Source of the DNA: Mytilus trossulus
Lineage: Eukaryota; Mollusca; Bivalvia; Mytilida; Mytilidae
Direction: 5' to 3'
DNA length: 64,000 nucleotides
Assembly: GCF_036588685.1 (NCBI RefSeq)
Contig: NC_086375.1
Coordinates: 10,285,916 to 10,349,915 of the forward strand
Part shown: piece by piece, positions 11,946 through 23,600 of the stretch
Position numbering within the stretch: the first letter of the stretch is position 1
How the letters are laid out: each line of letters starts with the position of its first letter
Notes under the pieces: generated by a model
What the model saw: only the letters and a program-made list of their open reading frames with translations
What the model was told of the DNA's origin: nothing
Databases searched by the model: none
Translations under genes and position numbers: made by a program

Positions 11946-13378
11946 ATTTAAATGCACGAATAATGATGATATCAAAACATTTAATATATCTTGATTTTGA
12001 ATATAATAATTTAATTTTTGATTCATATTTTGATCTGTTTTCTGAAGAGACAATCTGTAATTCTAAAATATGCGCGCCTATATACATTGGTATAAGAAAG
12101 TTTCATAAGAACACTTTTGGCGACGGATTTAAGGGTATTTCTGCGATGTTATAATCATATGGTTGTTCAAATATGGTTGACGCAGTTTGGTAAGTGCGTA
12201 AGCACATTTGTTTAGAGAAACAAAATATTCTATGGTATTTAGAATCCAAACCTTTATTTTCGCACAGTTATTGTGGTATTTTTAAAGAATTACGGACCTA
12301 TCTTAAGAAAATAGCATCTACATGATTAAAATTGATATAATTGGTAAGTCCACTCTTAGGGAAATGTAGGGTTTTATAAGTTTTATAAGTATTGACAGTT
12401 TTAGCGATAGATAAAATGTAGGATTATTTATAGAGAACATAAATCTATAGTGAGGGTTAAAAATGAAAATGTTTTCATAGAAAACATTTTAGGATTTAAA
12501 ATATGGAAATAAGTATCATATGATTAATCGTTATAAACAATGACGCGATACATCTTCCGCAAATATTTTAATGTGATGCTGATTGAATTAAATGAAAATT
12601 AGCAAACCAAAAAAAAAAATAAAAAAATAATGAGAAAACATAAAGGAACATAGGTCATCTATAAATTCCAGTTTAAGGGATATGACAAATGATAATAGTT
12701 CTGATAGACATAATTTAGAAAGTAGTCAAAATATATATGTTGATGAAATTATAATTCAAAAGAAGTCATAAGTCTAAAAGAAAGACGAATTAACTTTAAG
12801 TTTTCTCTCAAACATTTCTTGTTATCTTCATAAAATGAACGACTTACATGTCGTAGAAGTAGGCTTCGTGATAATAAATAAATATATGTGTATATAAGAT
12901 AATTTTGTTTTTATTAATCATTCTAATTCTCGCTTCAGATTGCTCGCTGAAAAATTGTTGATTGTTAAGAAATTCTATAAATATCAGTAATCTCTGAATC
13001 ACAGCTTTGTTTATGAAAAAGGAAGGAAAGTGTTGGTTGAATGTCAAACCTTTATTAAACAATTTTTCAGTACTAATACTAGAGAAAAGTTTATCTTATT
13101 AGTTTATTGTTTTTGTATTTGAGTTTAATTTTTTTATTCTTATTTTAAATAGATAACATATCGATACTTTATTTTTTCAAAACTGAAGCAGTTAGAACTT
13201 GAGAACGACTTTGAACTATCAAATTAAGTAAATGCATTAATTCATTAATTTATTTTTGTTGCTATATTTATAGGTATTTGTTATCAAAATATTCTTAAGT
13301 TTAATAATAGGTGTTTAGCCAAGAGAATTTAGTAATAGAGAGATTCAAATAGTCACACGATACCTTGGTGGCAATCAA

Positions 13379-13594
13379 ATGGTGTCAACTGATGTTGAGG
13401 GCGATGGTACTGCCTACAGAGATGTTGAAATAGCTTCTGCACCATTACTAGAACCAGCCACTAAGAACCATTATCCAGTAGTGGATATTGGCTTTGATCA
13501 TTGGACACAACGCAGACGTTTAGATGTACATAAAACTATACGATCACATAACTTTATATTGGTAGAGGGAATCGTTCTACAGCATCACAGGTAG
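13379..13594 (+). CDS. Open frame of the LTR element, unknown
   Basis: 71 residues from ATG, and the same frame is open for about 20 more codons upstream. Contains acidic and aromatic stretches such as YPVVDIGFDHW. No recognised retroelement domain. GC content is higher than in the surrounding interior, so it could be a remnant or a captured fragment. Confidence 0.3.
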   Translation: MVSTDVEGDGTAYRDVEIASAPLLEPATKNHYPVVDIGFDHWTQRRRLDVHKTIRSHNFILVEGIVLQHHR

Positions 13595-13696
13595 ATTTTC
13601 CTGTAATGTTTCAGCCGGTGATAACTGAGCAACCTAGTCAGGGACTCTGAATTAACAGAGTAGGTAAGCTAGGTCAGTTAGGAGTAAATCAACAAC

Positions 13697-14045
13697 GGAT
13701 GGTGGATCACATGAAGTACGGATGGTGGATCACATGGAGAACAGATGGTGGATCACATGAAGTACGGCTGGTGGATCACATGAAGGTTGGATGGTGGATC
13801 ACATGAAAGACGGATGGTGGATCACATGAAGAACGGATGGTGGATCACATGAAGGACGGATGGTGGATTACATGAAGTACGGATGGTGGATCACATGAAG
13901 GACGGATGGTGGATCACATGAAGTACGGATGGTGGATCACATGAAGGACGGATGGTGGATCACATGAAGTACGGATGGTGGATCACATGAAGTACGGATG
14001 GTGGATACGTCGAAGTTATAAACGACGAATGGTGGATCACATGCA
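13697..14045 (+). repeat. 23-bp minisatellite inside the LTR element, about 15 copies
   Basis: The unit is 'gatggtggatcacatgaag' plus a variable 'tacg/gacg/aacg'. Copies differ mainly at those last bases. Located upstream of the polypurine tract. Confidence 0.85.
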
Positions 14046-14409
14046 AGTCGGAATGATTGCAGAACTTCTAAATGACGGGAATTGGTGTCGCAGATAAACA
14101 AATGAATTGTTGGAGTTGACAACGACGATCAGAGGAGCAGTTCACTGGAGTCGGGGTTATGAAGACGGTCAGCAGTTGATGGTTGCGCCTTTTTCTAGGA
14201 ATAAGAAGTTCCAATAGATGATGTTACGAACTTAGTTATTCACACAAGAATTGTATGAACTATACATTGCTGAACATTCAGATGTTGTTGAACTTTTGAA
14301 ATGATTTTATTTATGAATATTTTTGTTTTTTTTAGGGAAATTTGCAAGCATTCATATTGTCACCGATTTTAACTAAAATATAAATTATATTTCTTAAGAA
14401 AGGGAGGAA

Positions 14410-14958
14410 TGTGACAATATGATAGGCGAAAAATATATATATAAATATATATAAAATATATTTATATTTATATTGATGATTATATATTCTTAAAATGTTT
14501 ATTAAATTGAATAAAATAAATACAGGGGAATATCTATTAAGAAAATCATGACCTTGTAAAAGGTTGTTCAATTGACCGCTACTGCATATGAAATATTTAC
14601 ATGCAGATCATGAGGTGACATGTAACAATTAGTTAAACACTGGACATACGTGTATTGCATACCATGTGGAGACATGTAGCAATAACAATTAGTTAAAACA
14701 CTGGACATGCGTGTATTCTTTGATCATTAATTTCCAGGTTGGCCAAAACATGTCAATTAGAGTCAACTTAATAGATATTCATCCCTGTATCTTTTAATTT
14801 AAGACTATAATGGTCAAATTAATAGAAACCTTGACACTGTTTATATTCTGTATATATACTTGTGTATTTTACTGTATTAAGGAGACCGTCCGTTATGGAC
14901 ACTGGTCCAGACGGGCTTGAATAAACTACTATTCCAAATAACCATGTGTTGTGTCACA
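14410..14958 (+). repeat. 3' LTR (549 bp)
   Basis: Same length and termini as the 5' LTR with no difference seen. Followed by AATC, the right target duplication. Confidence 0.92.
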
Positions 14959-14962
14959 AATC

Positions 14963-15470
14963 TGACTGTGATCTCGAAAACTAGTTTAACTGAGTCATAT
15001 GTCATTTACATGTCCTAAGTTCTGGACTTCTTAAGTGGCCACCTTTGCAGTATTTGTGCGCAAATGTCATTTAGGCATTTGATATTGATGGCATATCAAA
15101 CATTGTCAAATATATAAACACAAGTGAAGATACATCGTGTTTTTTTACTGAAGCTCGATATATTGTTTATATACACATGCCTATTACTGAAGCACAGGCA
15201 CTTAATTGTCTCTGAAAAACATACCAATAAAAGTTATATTAAAGTATATAGGTATTTAAGACTCTATGTTGACCTCTATAGATGCTAGAAATGACTTTTT
15301 TGTTCTTATATCATGTCTTCTGTCGTCTCTATATTAACTGTGCATACTTATCAACTGACGTTTAAAGCAGGAATGCTAACTGTCGCTTCCGGTGCTTATG
15401 TAGTCTTTAGTTTATTCTGTAGTGTTTTGTAGATTGGTTTTGTAACTCGTATTTATAATCTTTTTTTTGT
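14963..15470. other. Intergenic, nothing recognised
   Basis: Right flank of the retrotransposon insertion; AT-rich, no exon or repeat family recognised. Confidence 0.35.
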
Positions 15471-15881
15471 TTGTCTCACGATTGTATTGGTCTCCCTTTG
15501 ATATCATCTGACTATTTTTCTACTCAGTCTCGGGGACATTATAGCGCCGTTATACAACAAAGTTTACAGCAAGCACTTGTCAATCGTAGATACAATAAGG
15601 TATGGCGATCGTTTGGTTATGTTCTGATGTTGGGTTGCGGTTTTGTTGGTCTCCCTTTGATATCCTCTGAATATTTTTCTACTCAGTCTCGGGGAAATTA
15701 TAGCGCCGTTATACAACAATGTTTACAGCAAGCACTTGCCAATCGTAGATACAATCAGGTATGGCGATCGTTTGGTTGGGTTGCGGTTTTGTTGATTTTG
15801 TCCAACAACAACCTTCGATACTGTCTACTTCGTTCAAAGTTAAACACATTTTTGCAAGGAAATAAAACTCAATGCAGGTGA
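15471..15881 (+). pseudogene. Open frame with 159-bp in-frame tandem duplication, unknown
   Basis: 136 codons containing two copies of a 53-residue segment, starting at 15487 and 15646. Each runs from GLPLISS through FSTQSRG, YSAVIQQ and LQQAL to NRRYN-VWRSFG. The 159-bp period keeps the frame. Most differences between copies are single substitutions (for example SDYF against SEYF). The start context is unremarkable and no splice partner is evident. It may be a fragment of a gene or repeat-derived protein. Product not recognised. Confidence 0.3.
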
Positions 15882-16539
15882 ACTGAAATCTTATAAATGC
15901 AACTCAACGTGAGATTTAGGAAATTACAATTGGAAGGTGTTTATAAGATTAAAAATAATGCATTAATTAGTAGGCCAAGTTTTGTATTGTAAATGACTCA
16001 CGGAAGGTTCAAACTTGTTCAAAGAAGAATAAAAATCCAAATAGGGGAGAAATGACGTCCTAATATCGGTTTGTGAATATCTAGCACCCTTTCTGACTTT
16101 TAAGACATAAAAAGTTACTAAATTCAAATATCTAGCTTTTCAGAGTATAAAAAAAATCAAAATCCTGTGAAGATGCCCACATCTTTTATATGTGTAGAAA
16201 CTTCTAAACAAAGTATCAAAGTTATGACTAAAACTATGTAGCAGGAGATAGCCGGACAAACCATGGTCTCTTTAGCAGCTAGTACCAGTCAAATGCTCTT
16301 TAAATGTGTAGGATAAATCGCTTCCAAGTACTGACTATTTTAATCAGTTGTATTGTGTACCAGGAGACAGGAGATGAACAGTTTTAACAATACGATTTAA
16401 TGTTTTAAAATATCAAAACGCTACTTATAGTGTGTGCCGACATAGAGAATGCAAATAGCCAGTCTCGACCACAATTATGGGAATGAGGTGTTCGGTGTTG
16501 TATTTTCTCGTTTTACTATTCTCATTTTACGCAAAAGTC

Positions 16540-16765
16540 GAAAGATACGAAAGGGATGGTCAAACTCATAAGTCAAAACAAACTGACAATGCCATGGCCA
16601 ACAAGGAACACGACAAACAGACAAGCAACAGTTCACAAAACACAACACAGAAAAGTAAAGACTGAAAAACACGAACCCTATCCCCCGCCTTAAAAAACGG
16701 GGTTGATCTAAAGGGTTAAGGAATGATGAAAAAATCCTGCTCCACACATGTGGCACCCGTCATGT
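16540..16765 (+). repeat. Dispersed mussel-type repeat fragment
   Basis: A run of 'aacaaactgacaatgcc', 'gaacacgacaaacag' and then 'cctgctcc...tgtggcacccgt'. I recognise this order from dispersed repeats in mussel genomic sequence. Open frames across it are incidental. Confidence 0.5.
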
Positions 16766-17596
16766 ACTCAAAATGAGAATATATAAAACAAGGAGACCGA
16801 TTTTCAAAAATATTTGACAGAATATTGGTTAATTGGTTCCATAAAAGTTGTTTCACAATTTAATTTCAAGTTTTCAATGTATAATCGGGTGTTTGAATGT
16901 GTACATTCCACCCTCTTTGTACTGTTGTTTAATCCGAGTCTACGTAAAGGACCACCAGACAAATCGACTTAATATGATAATCCCTTGTAATAAAAATTAA
17001 TCTCTTTTTTCATGTGTGCGTGGTGCACATGTATGTTGCACCTAATTAATAGCAAGAGGAACGGTCGGAGATTAATCCGTAAAAAGGTTTAAGCTAGCTT
17101 TTGTAATACCCGCTTGAATACCTTTCAATAACGGTAGTTAAGATCTATTGAAATTTAATCTAAGGTAAAATGGAGTCGCATTCAAGATTAATATTTACTA
17201 AATTGAACTAAAAATTAAATTTAAATTTGTCAATTTTTCCGGTAGTTTGTCATTTATTAATAAAATAAACACCAATATATCAATAAGGTATTCTTCTTCG
17301 CTTTAATCATTGTCCTAGTAACTTTTATCCGGTCTCAAAGCCCCCTAAAATTAATAAACTGGCCCAAATTATCGTATACTTCTACTTGATAGTATAGAGA
17401 ACTATGAATAATCTTGGAGGTTTAAATTGTGTTGATAAATTCAACTAAAAATCTACAACAATAAAAGGTATATTTATGATATAAGAAGAAAACTTTCACT
17501 GGACAAATGATAAACGTCGAAGCGTGAAGATCGATTGAAAACATTGGATATTAATTGAAATTAAACTCGCATTTGACAACACAGAACTTTAACAAG
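16766..17596 (+). promoter_or_regulatory. Upstream region of the 17597 gene
   Basis: AT-rich leader region with no other gene. The 5' UTR of the Tyr/Pro/Arg-rich protein gene should lie at its right end; no TATA box or start site can be fixed by eye. Confidence 0.2.
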
Positions 17597-17652
17597 ATGG
17601 CAGGACAAATTCGACGACCATATACTTCATATGAAATGAGAGGCTATGATAT
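17597..17652 (+). CDS. Unknown gene, coding exon 1
   Basis: Starts at ATG in an 'aacaagATGG' context; 18 codons plus AT, donor GTAAGT at 17653. Confidence 0.7.
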
Positions 17653-20600
17653 GTAAGTTCGTTTTACTGTTACAAGATCATATTTTTATCTGTCCTATAT
17701 ATATATCATATACACAGTTATTAATGCACTTTTTATATGTGGAACATAAAATGTACGGCAGCTAAATAACAAAATAGAAGGACTATTGAACGGAATGCCG
17801 AGACTACTATAACACGTTGTATTTCAGGGGTATGATAGTGCTAGTCTTTGATATAGTGACTTGGTTCATGGGAGAGTGTTTTTGGTATAAGTACAAGCCG
17901 ATGGCTTGGTTTATGGGGTGGGTTTTTGAGTATGAGTATACGAGATAATTATTTGATATGTGGAATATTATTTTTAGTAGAAGTACAAGTGGTAACTTGG
18001 TATCTTGGATGAGGTTCCGGGTATAGGATTTTCAACATATATATTTGTTTCGCCTTACAGGAGTTCCCCTGGAAAATATGTTTGGAAGGTGTTTTAGGTG
18101 ATGTGGAATTGGGACGTACTATCCCATCGTTTAAAAAGAGGACCTCGTAAACTATCTTACGAAGTCTATTCTTAAATCAAAACTTTTGTCTACTCGTTGC
18201 AATTTTTTCATGATTTGTTCATATAAGTAAAGTTATTATTTTGTCGTACAGGGAAACGAATTGTTAGATGTACGAAATAGTTATAACGTATTATGTGCAT
18301 GATAAAGCAGTGTGATATGTATGGTGTAGGGGGTTTGAGTATAGGGACTTGGTTGTTTAAGGGAATCTTTTGGCTGAATAATGATTAAATTGTATACAGT
18401 ATGTGAATATGATGTATTTGGCAGGATTATCATGCAGAAAATAGACGGTCAATTGGTCGTAACTACATTTACAAGTCTCCGGCTTAGACTCATTGTACTA
18501 ATACAAGACTCATCTTTCTTGATCTCAATATTTTGATTAAAGAAAGTAGAACGTACTATACAATTGTCCAATGGTTTATCCAGGGGGGGGGGGGTCCGTT
18601 GGTTGAAATCCCTTTTTTGTGGACGATCAACGCATTTGAATGGAGACATACTGTTTGAACCTGCATTTTATCCTTGGAACATCCGGGCTTTTATATAAGT
18701 ATTACAAACGAAAAACACTTGTAAAACAATACTTTATTAAAGAATGCTCATGACAACTCACTGAACGTACTTGATCTGTTGTTATAAAAATCAAGCGTAC
18801 AACGTCATGTTTGTTCGCAAATATTCAACTCCTTTATATATTCAATATCGTTTGCAATATTTGTAACGTGCAGAAATCTGCTTTTTATGACTTTCTGAAA
18901 TGATTCAAGAAATGATTGAAAGAATCGTAACCCAGAAAAAACCCCACTTTCATGCTACATTCGGAAAAGATCAAAGATATATAAAACTAATTAAAGTTCC
19001 AATGATATTATACAATATATTTCACCTATACTTTTCATGGTACAGCAATTACAAGTAAAAAAATAAACTTTTTTTACTATTCAACACTTGATAGAGTTTA
19101 AAGTTTACAAAGCAATTTTAATTTATATAATTCAAAAAGAAAACTTTTGAATAAACACTTATCAGACTGTACAGAGTTAATGGATCGGAAGTATTCAATA
19201 TACTTAAAAAAACTTTAGACACTTTTCTTGTACAGTTTATATGTATGGAAAGTAAAATTTACATTTGCTGTATGCATGTTAAGCGCTATATAAACACTTC
19301 AAATAAAATATTATTCAACATTTTGTTTCTGATGACGTGTTAAATTGATTGGACAAGTCTATTATCCATAATCACGTTCTAAAGATCAATTTTATAACAG
19401 ACCAAAATATCAATTTTAACATTAAATATTTACATAATGGTTTGTGAATTCGTTTTTTCCCAATTGAGAGCATGCAATATATCAAATATTTGTTTGAACT
19501 CGAGGAATAGCGTATTTGGTATGTTCGTTTCAGCCGTCTGCTACACAGATGGCAATGCACTGTCCAAAAAGGGTTTGAACCAGGAGCAACAATATATATG
19601 GATCGTTTAGTAGAATCAGATTGGAACGTTAACTGACTGTCAACGTCGGTCGCAATGCTATATAAAAATGCCAATAACAGATATGATACAATACAAAAAG
19701 AAGAATCGAAATGGGTTTTCTGTGCGTGTGGGCGTGGCTGCACGCACATTGACACAACCTCTTGCATATAAGCAGTACGAACCAAATCACGGTTCATATA
19801 GTACATTTGAAAGCTTAATCAATAAAAGTCAAATCATAGATGTATTACGGTATTACATCTATGGTCAAATAGAATTCAGTGTATATATGTAGATTTTTTA
19901 CTTTGTTATTTAATATGCGTCATGAAACTCTTCAGAAGTGTTCGTATGTGATATCTTACGGCTTTTCATTATTTGCACAATTGGGTGTCGGCAGCAGATA
20001 TTTAATTGATTGTTTCTGTTAAATTGATCCACATTTTTATTTACCAATTCGGAGAGATTTTCAACTTTAATAGCATATTTTGTACACTCCTGTGTTTTAT
20101 TGAAGACTGAAGGTTGTCCTAACTCTTGATCCCTAATTTTCCTTTGGCTGTTCTCTCATTGAACTTTACCCCAACATTTCCTTTTATTTCTGTATAAGAA
20201 ATGAAAAAGAGATTTATATATTTCTTTTGATTCAATTCGGGACGATTTACACATGTTACAGCTTAGCTGTACACGCTCTTGTGTTTTATTGAAAACCTTA
20301 GGTGTCCCTAGCTGTCGGCGCCTATTTTTTCTAAGATTGTTCTCTCATTGAACTATACCCAACAGCTCCTTTTATTTCAGTATAACAAATCAAAAAGTGG
20401 TTTATATATTTCTTTTATAAAAACACCTGTGTGATAAATCAAACAATTAGTTTTATTTCTCATTTAAAATTATTTCAATAGTGTATATTAAAGTTCGTCT
20501 AAAAGTTTATAATAGTTTTAATTTAATTGCATGCCTCGAGTTAAAGATCTAACATAGGTTCAGACTTTGATACGCTATAATTATCCATATTCCCTAAGCA

Positions 20601-23600
20601 ACGCCATAAATAACAGACATTTGGTGTTAAAAATTGTAGCATATTAAAACTACCATGTTAATTAATGTTAATAAGCAGGAACCGTGTCTCTGAAAATTTT
20701 GCAAATTATTATAGCAACACTTGAGACCTAAGTTAGCAACATTCCATATGCAAACCCATAAATAATCAAGACTATATATATAGTGTTAAAATTGTAGCAT
20801 ATTAAAACTGTCATGTTTATTTATTTTAACCAGGAGGGACCGTGCCTCTTAAAATTCTTTCAATGTTATGATGATTGTAGGACGCAATAAACATGAATAA
20901 AGCTATGCAGAGTCGAGGCTTTTATTTGACCATGCCTCTGAAAATTCTTTCACTGCTACTAGTATATAATTGTATCGACAACAATGGGACGCAATAAAGC
21001 TATGCAGAATATCGAGGCTTGATATATCAGGCTTTTGTATGACTTGGTAAAAACACAGACCGAGTTCTGTATTTGGATTAATTCCGAATTTGGAAGTAGG
21101 TGTTGACAGATTTATCAAATCTATATGACTGACTGTCGGTTAGGTAGCCGACCTTCTGTCCCTAGATATAACATGGAAAATCGATCTTTTGTGCTCGTGC
21201 CTACCAACTGTACAAACATCATAGAAAATTAATCCGTATTAATGGACACCCGACTATTATGTCATTTCGGGTTATCTGTGTTCTATTTGTACAATCTTAC
21301 AACAGTGACAATACCATATCTTTTGTAATTATTGTTCCAAAATATTAAAGAATGCGACAATGATACGTGTAAATGATAAATTTAAAGTACAAAAACACAG
21401 GGTTCCTACTATGTAAATACTCTTAAAGATTTAATCTCGAACATTAATTTATAGGGGGCTGTGTGATAAATTCATAAAAATAAATACCTAAAGTATTGTT
21501 TATTTACATTTAGGCAACAACGATATTTTTCTAGCTGTTGTTTAAAAAAGGGGGCGGGATTTTTGTGGATACAAATAGCATGCATGGGATAAGATTTAAA
21601 ATGTGTGTCCCCTTCGTTTAGGGAATATCTGGTATGAGGAGTAGCGTTGAAAACACCAACAATAGTGATTTCATAGATCAGAGTTTATAAAAAAAGTCGG
21701 ATAGTAGAGTGTCATGTCAAGAGAACTACAAGAAATGAAATTACAGAGATCTTCTTCGAAACTAAAAAAAAAGAGCTAGAAGTGCATTGTTCCATAATTG
21801 GGAACCACATTTTTGTGGCCTTTTATGACCTTTTTGAAAATTTTAAATTCGAGGACTTGGAATGGTGGGATCTTGTCAAACGAGCAAGACATCCGTCTTT
21901 TTTTAACCGGTTCTTAGTATAAGATTTTTGTGACTCTGTTTTTATATTAATTTGGCCTTATTTATATAAAGCGCAGTGACCAAAAACAGTTTGTGTGACC
22001 CTCTTGTGGAATGATCACCTGGTCTGTCATCACTTTTATTATTCTAAAAATGTATATATTAAAAATCCAAACTGCGAGTTGTCAAGTGAGAAACACTTGA
22101 TAGTTGGTATTCGGAAAAATCGTCGCTGAATCAGGTCACATGCAAGAGCTAGGGAGATGGCCGTTAGTTCAAGTTGTTACCGATAGCCCCATTCAAATGC
22201 ACTATTTTAAAGTAGATGCATATGTAGCTCATAAAGTTGCTCCATGTACAATTTTGTTTAGGACCATAATTAACCAATACTGATGTTTGTCTTAAATAAC
22301 ATAAAAGCCAGACATTATCATATATAGGTGACGATATAACAGTTAGTCCAGGTATTCCCTGGTGTATTCCGTATTACAAAACCTAATAATTAACAAGCTT
22401 TAAACATAAATAAGTAATCAGACATGCTTTACAGAACTGATATTGACAAGGGGATATATATCAAAAGTACGAATAGTTCTTAAATCTGATAGAGATGATG
22501 GAATATGACCCGATCCACAGGGCTAGTTCCGTTACCTACCAAACGACTGGTACATTCAGGTAGGGTTTTATTTCTTACCAAACGACTGGAACATACAGGT
22601 AGGGTTTTATTTCTTAGAGAAAGATTAGTGCAGTTCACGTAGTGTTTTTATTCGCAACTGACCGTGATAAAAAGGGAAGTGGTTATCTTTCTCAAAACAT
22701 GTTTATTCCCCTCAACATATGTGTATATAAATGTTTTGTTAGTCTTCCTCCTTGTAATGACATATATTATTTCATTGATGATTTTGTGTAAGAAGTTTGT
22801 TTCTCTATGTTGATTTTATCAGTCCGTGGAATATATTCCCAACCTGTCAAGACCGGACGTCGGGGTTATTTTGAGCCTTCTTACGACGGGTTGCTATATA
22901 GTTCATAGTTGACGTTGTAAGTCAAGTTATGTTGGGAGACTTCTATTACATTTTTTTTTTAAATTTGGAGTTAGCTAGGTCTGCTAGGATAATTCTCCTA
23001 CAAGATAAAGAGGTCGGGAATTGGCTGAACTCTGGTACTCAACTTCATCTGGTAGATGCACTTATCAAAGCAACTGCATTAAAAAAACACCAACAGGATA
23101 TAAAACGCAAAGCATCAAATGTAGATTGATAAATTTTAAAATATTTGTTTACAGATATCCATCTGATGTATATGAAGAAGACCCGTATGGAGACGTCAAC
23201 TGTCCGTCACCCCCTCCAAACCCTACAGGCAGATATGGTGCTTATACACCCGGTCGTGTTACCCCGGGGAGACCGGGATCAAGGATTAACAACGCAACAC
23301 AGGTAATACAATTATTTTATGATTGAATTAATGTTTAAAAAGTTACTGAATGTTTGATTTTAAAAAAGTTGTCCGGATTTCTCGATCTTGAGACTGTACA
23401 TCGTCGGGTTGTTGTCTCTTTGACACATTCCCCATTTTCATTCTAAATTTTATAGTTCGTGTAGTATACATATCTATATGTATTTACTGTTTTGGTTAAA
23501 GTTGGAATTTCTATGTTATAACATTAGCTGATGCCCATTTTGACAATCAATATCTTTAGTAATGCTCGAGACCAAAATTTAAAAAAATTGGAAATTTTAT

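Larger units (their letters stand above)
10684..14958 (+). mobile_element. LTR retrotransposon, non-autonomous, recently inserted
   Basis: Two 549-bp direct repeats (10684-11232 and 14410-14958) flank 3,177 bp. Each starts TGTGACA and ends TGTCACA, so the TG...CA termini are inverted. AATC is duplicated at 10680-10683 and 14959-14962. A purine run (AAGAAAGGGAGGAA, 14396-14409) abuts the 3' LTR as a polypurine tract. After the 5' LTR, TGTGGCTATTTTTGG could be a primer binding site, but the tRNA is not recognised. The interior has only short open frames and two tandem-repeat blocks. No protease, reverse transcriptase, RNase H or integrase motif was seen, so it probably depends on another element. 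I noticed no difference between the LTRs, which points to a young insertion. The family is unassigned. Confidence 0.9.
17653..23154 (+). other. Intron 1 of the unknown gene (5.5 kb)
   Basis: Apart from the listed repeats no exon or RNA gene is recognised. Open frames at 19372-19806 (minus) and 22929-23129 (plus) have no similarity I can name and no matching splice phases. Confidence 0.5.

Noticed and set aside
13937-14122. 61-codon minus-strand open frame with repeated CDPP
   Set aside because: It is a translation of the 23-bp minisatellite.
10684-14958. Steamer-like or other infectious retroelement of bivalves
   Set aside because: No gag-pol is recognisable, and the 549-bp LTRs do not fit the short LTRs I associate with Steamer, so the family was left unassigned.
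19570-19590. tRNA-like B box (GGTTCAAACCC on the minus strand)
   Set aside because: No A box at the right distance and no cloverleaf could be drawn around it.
19372-19806. 144-codon minus-strand open frame
   Set aside because: No similarity, no splice context, and composition like the surrounding intron.
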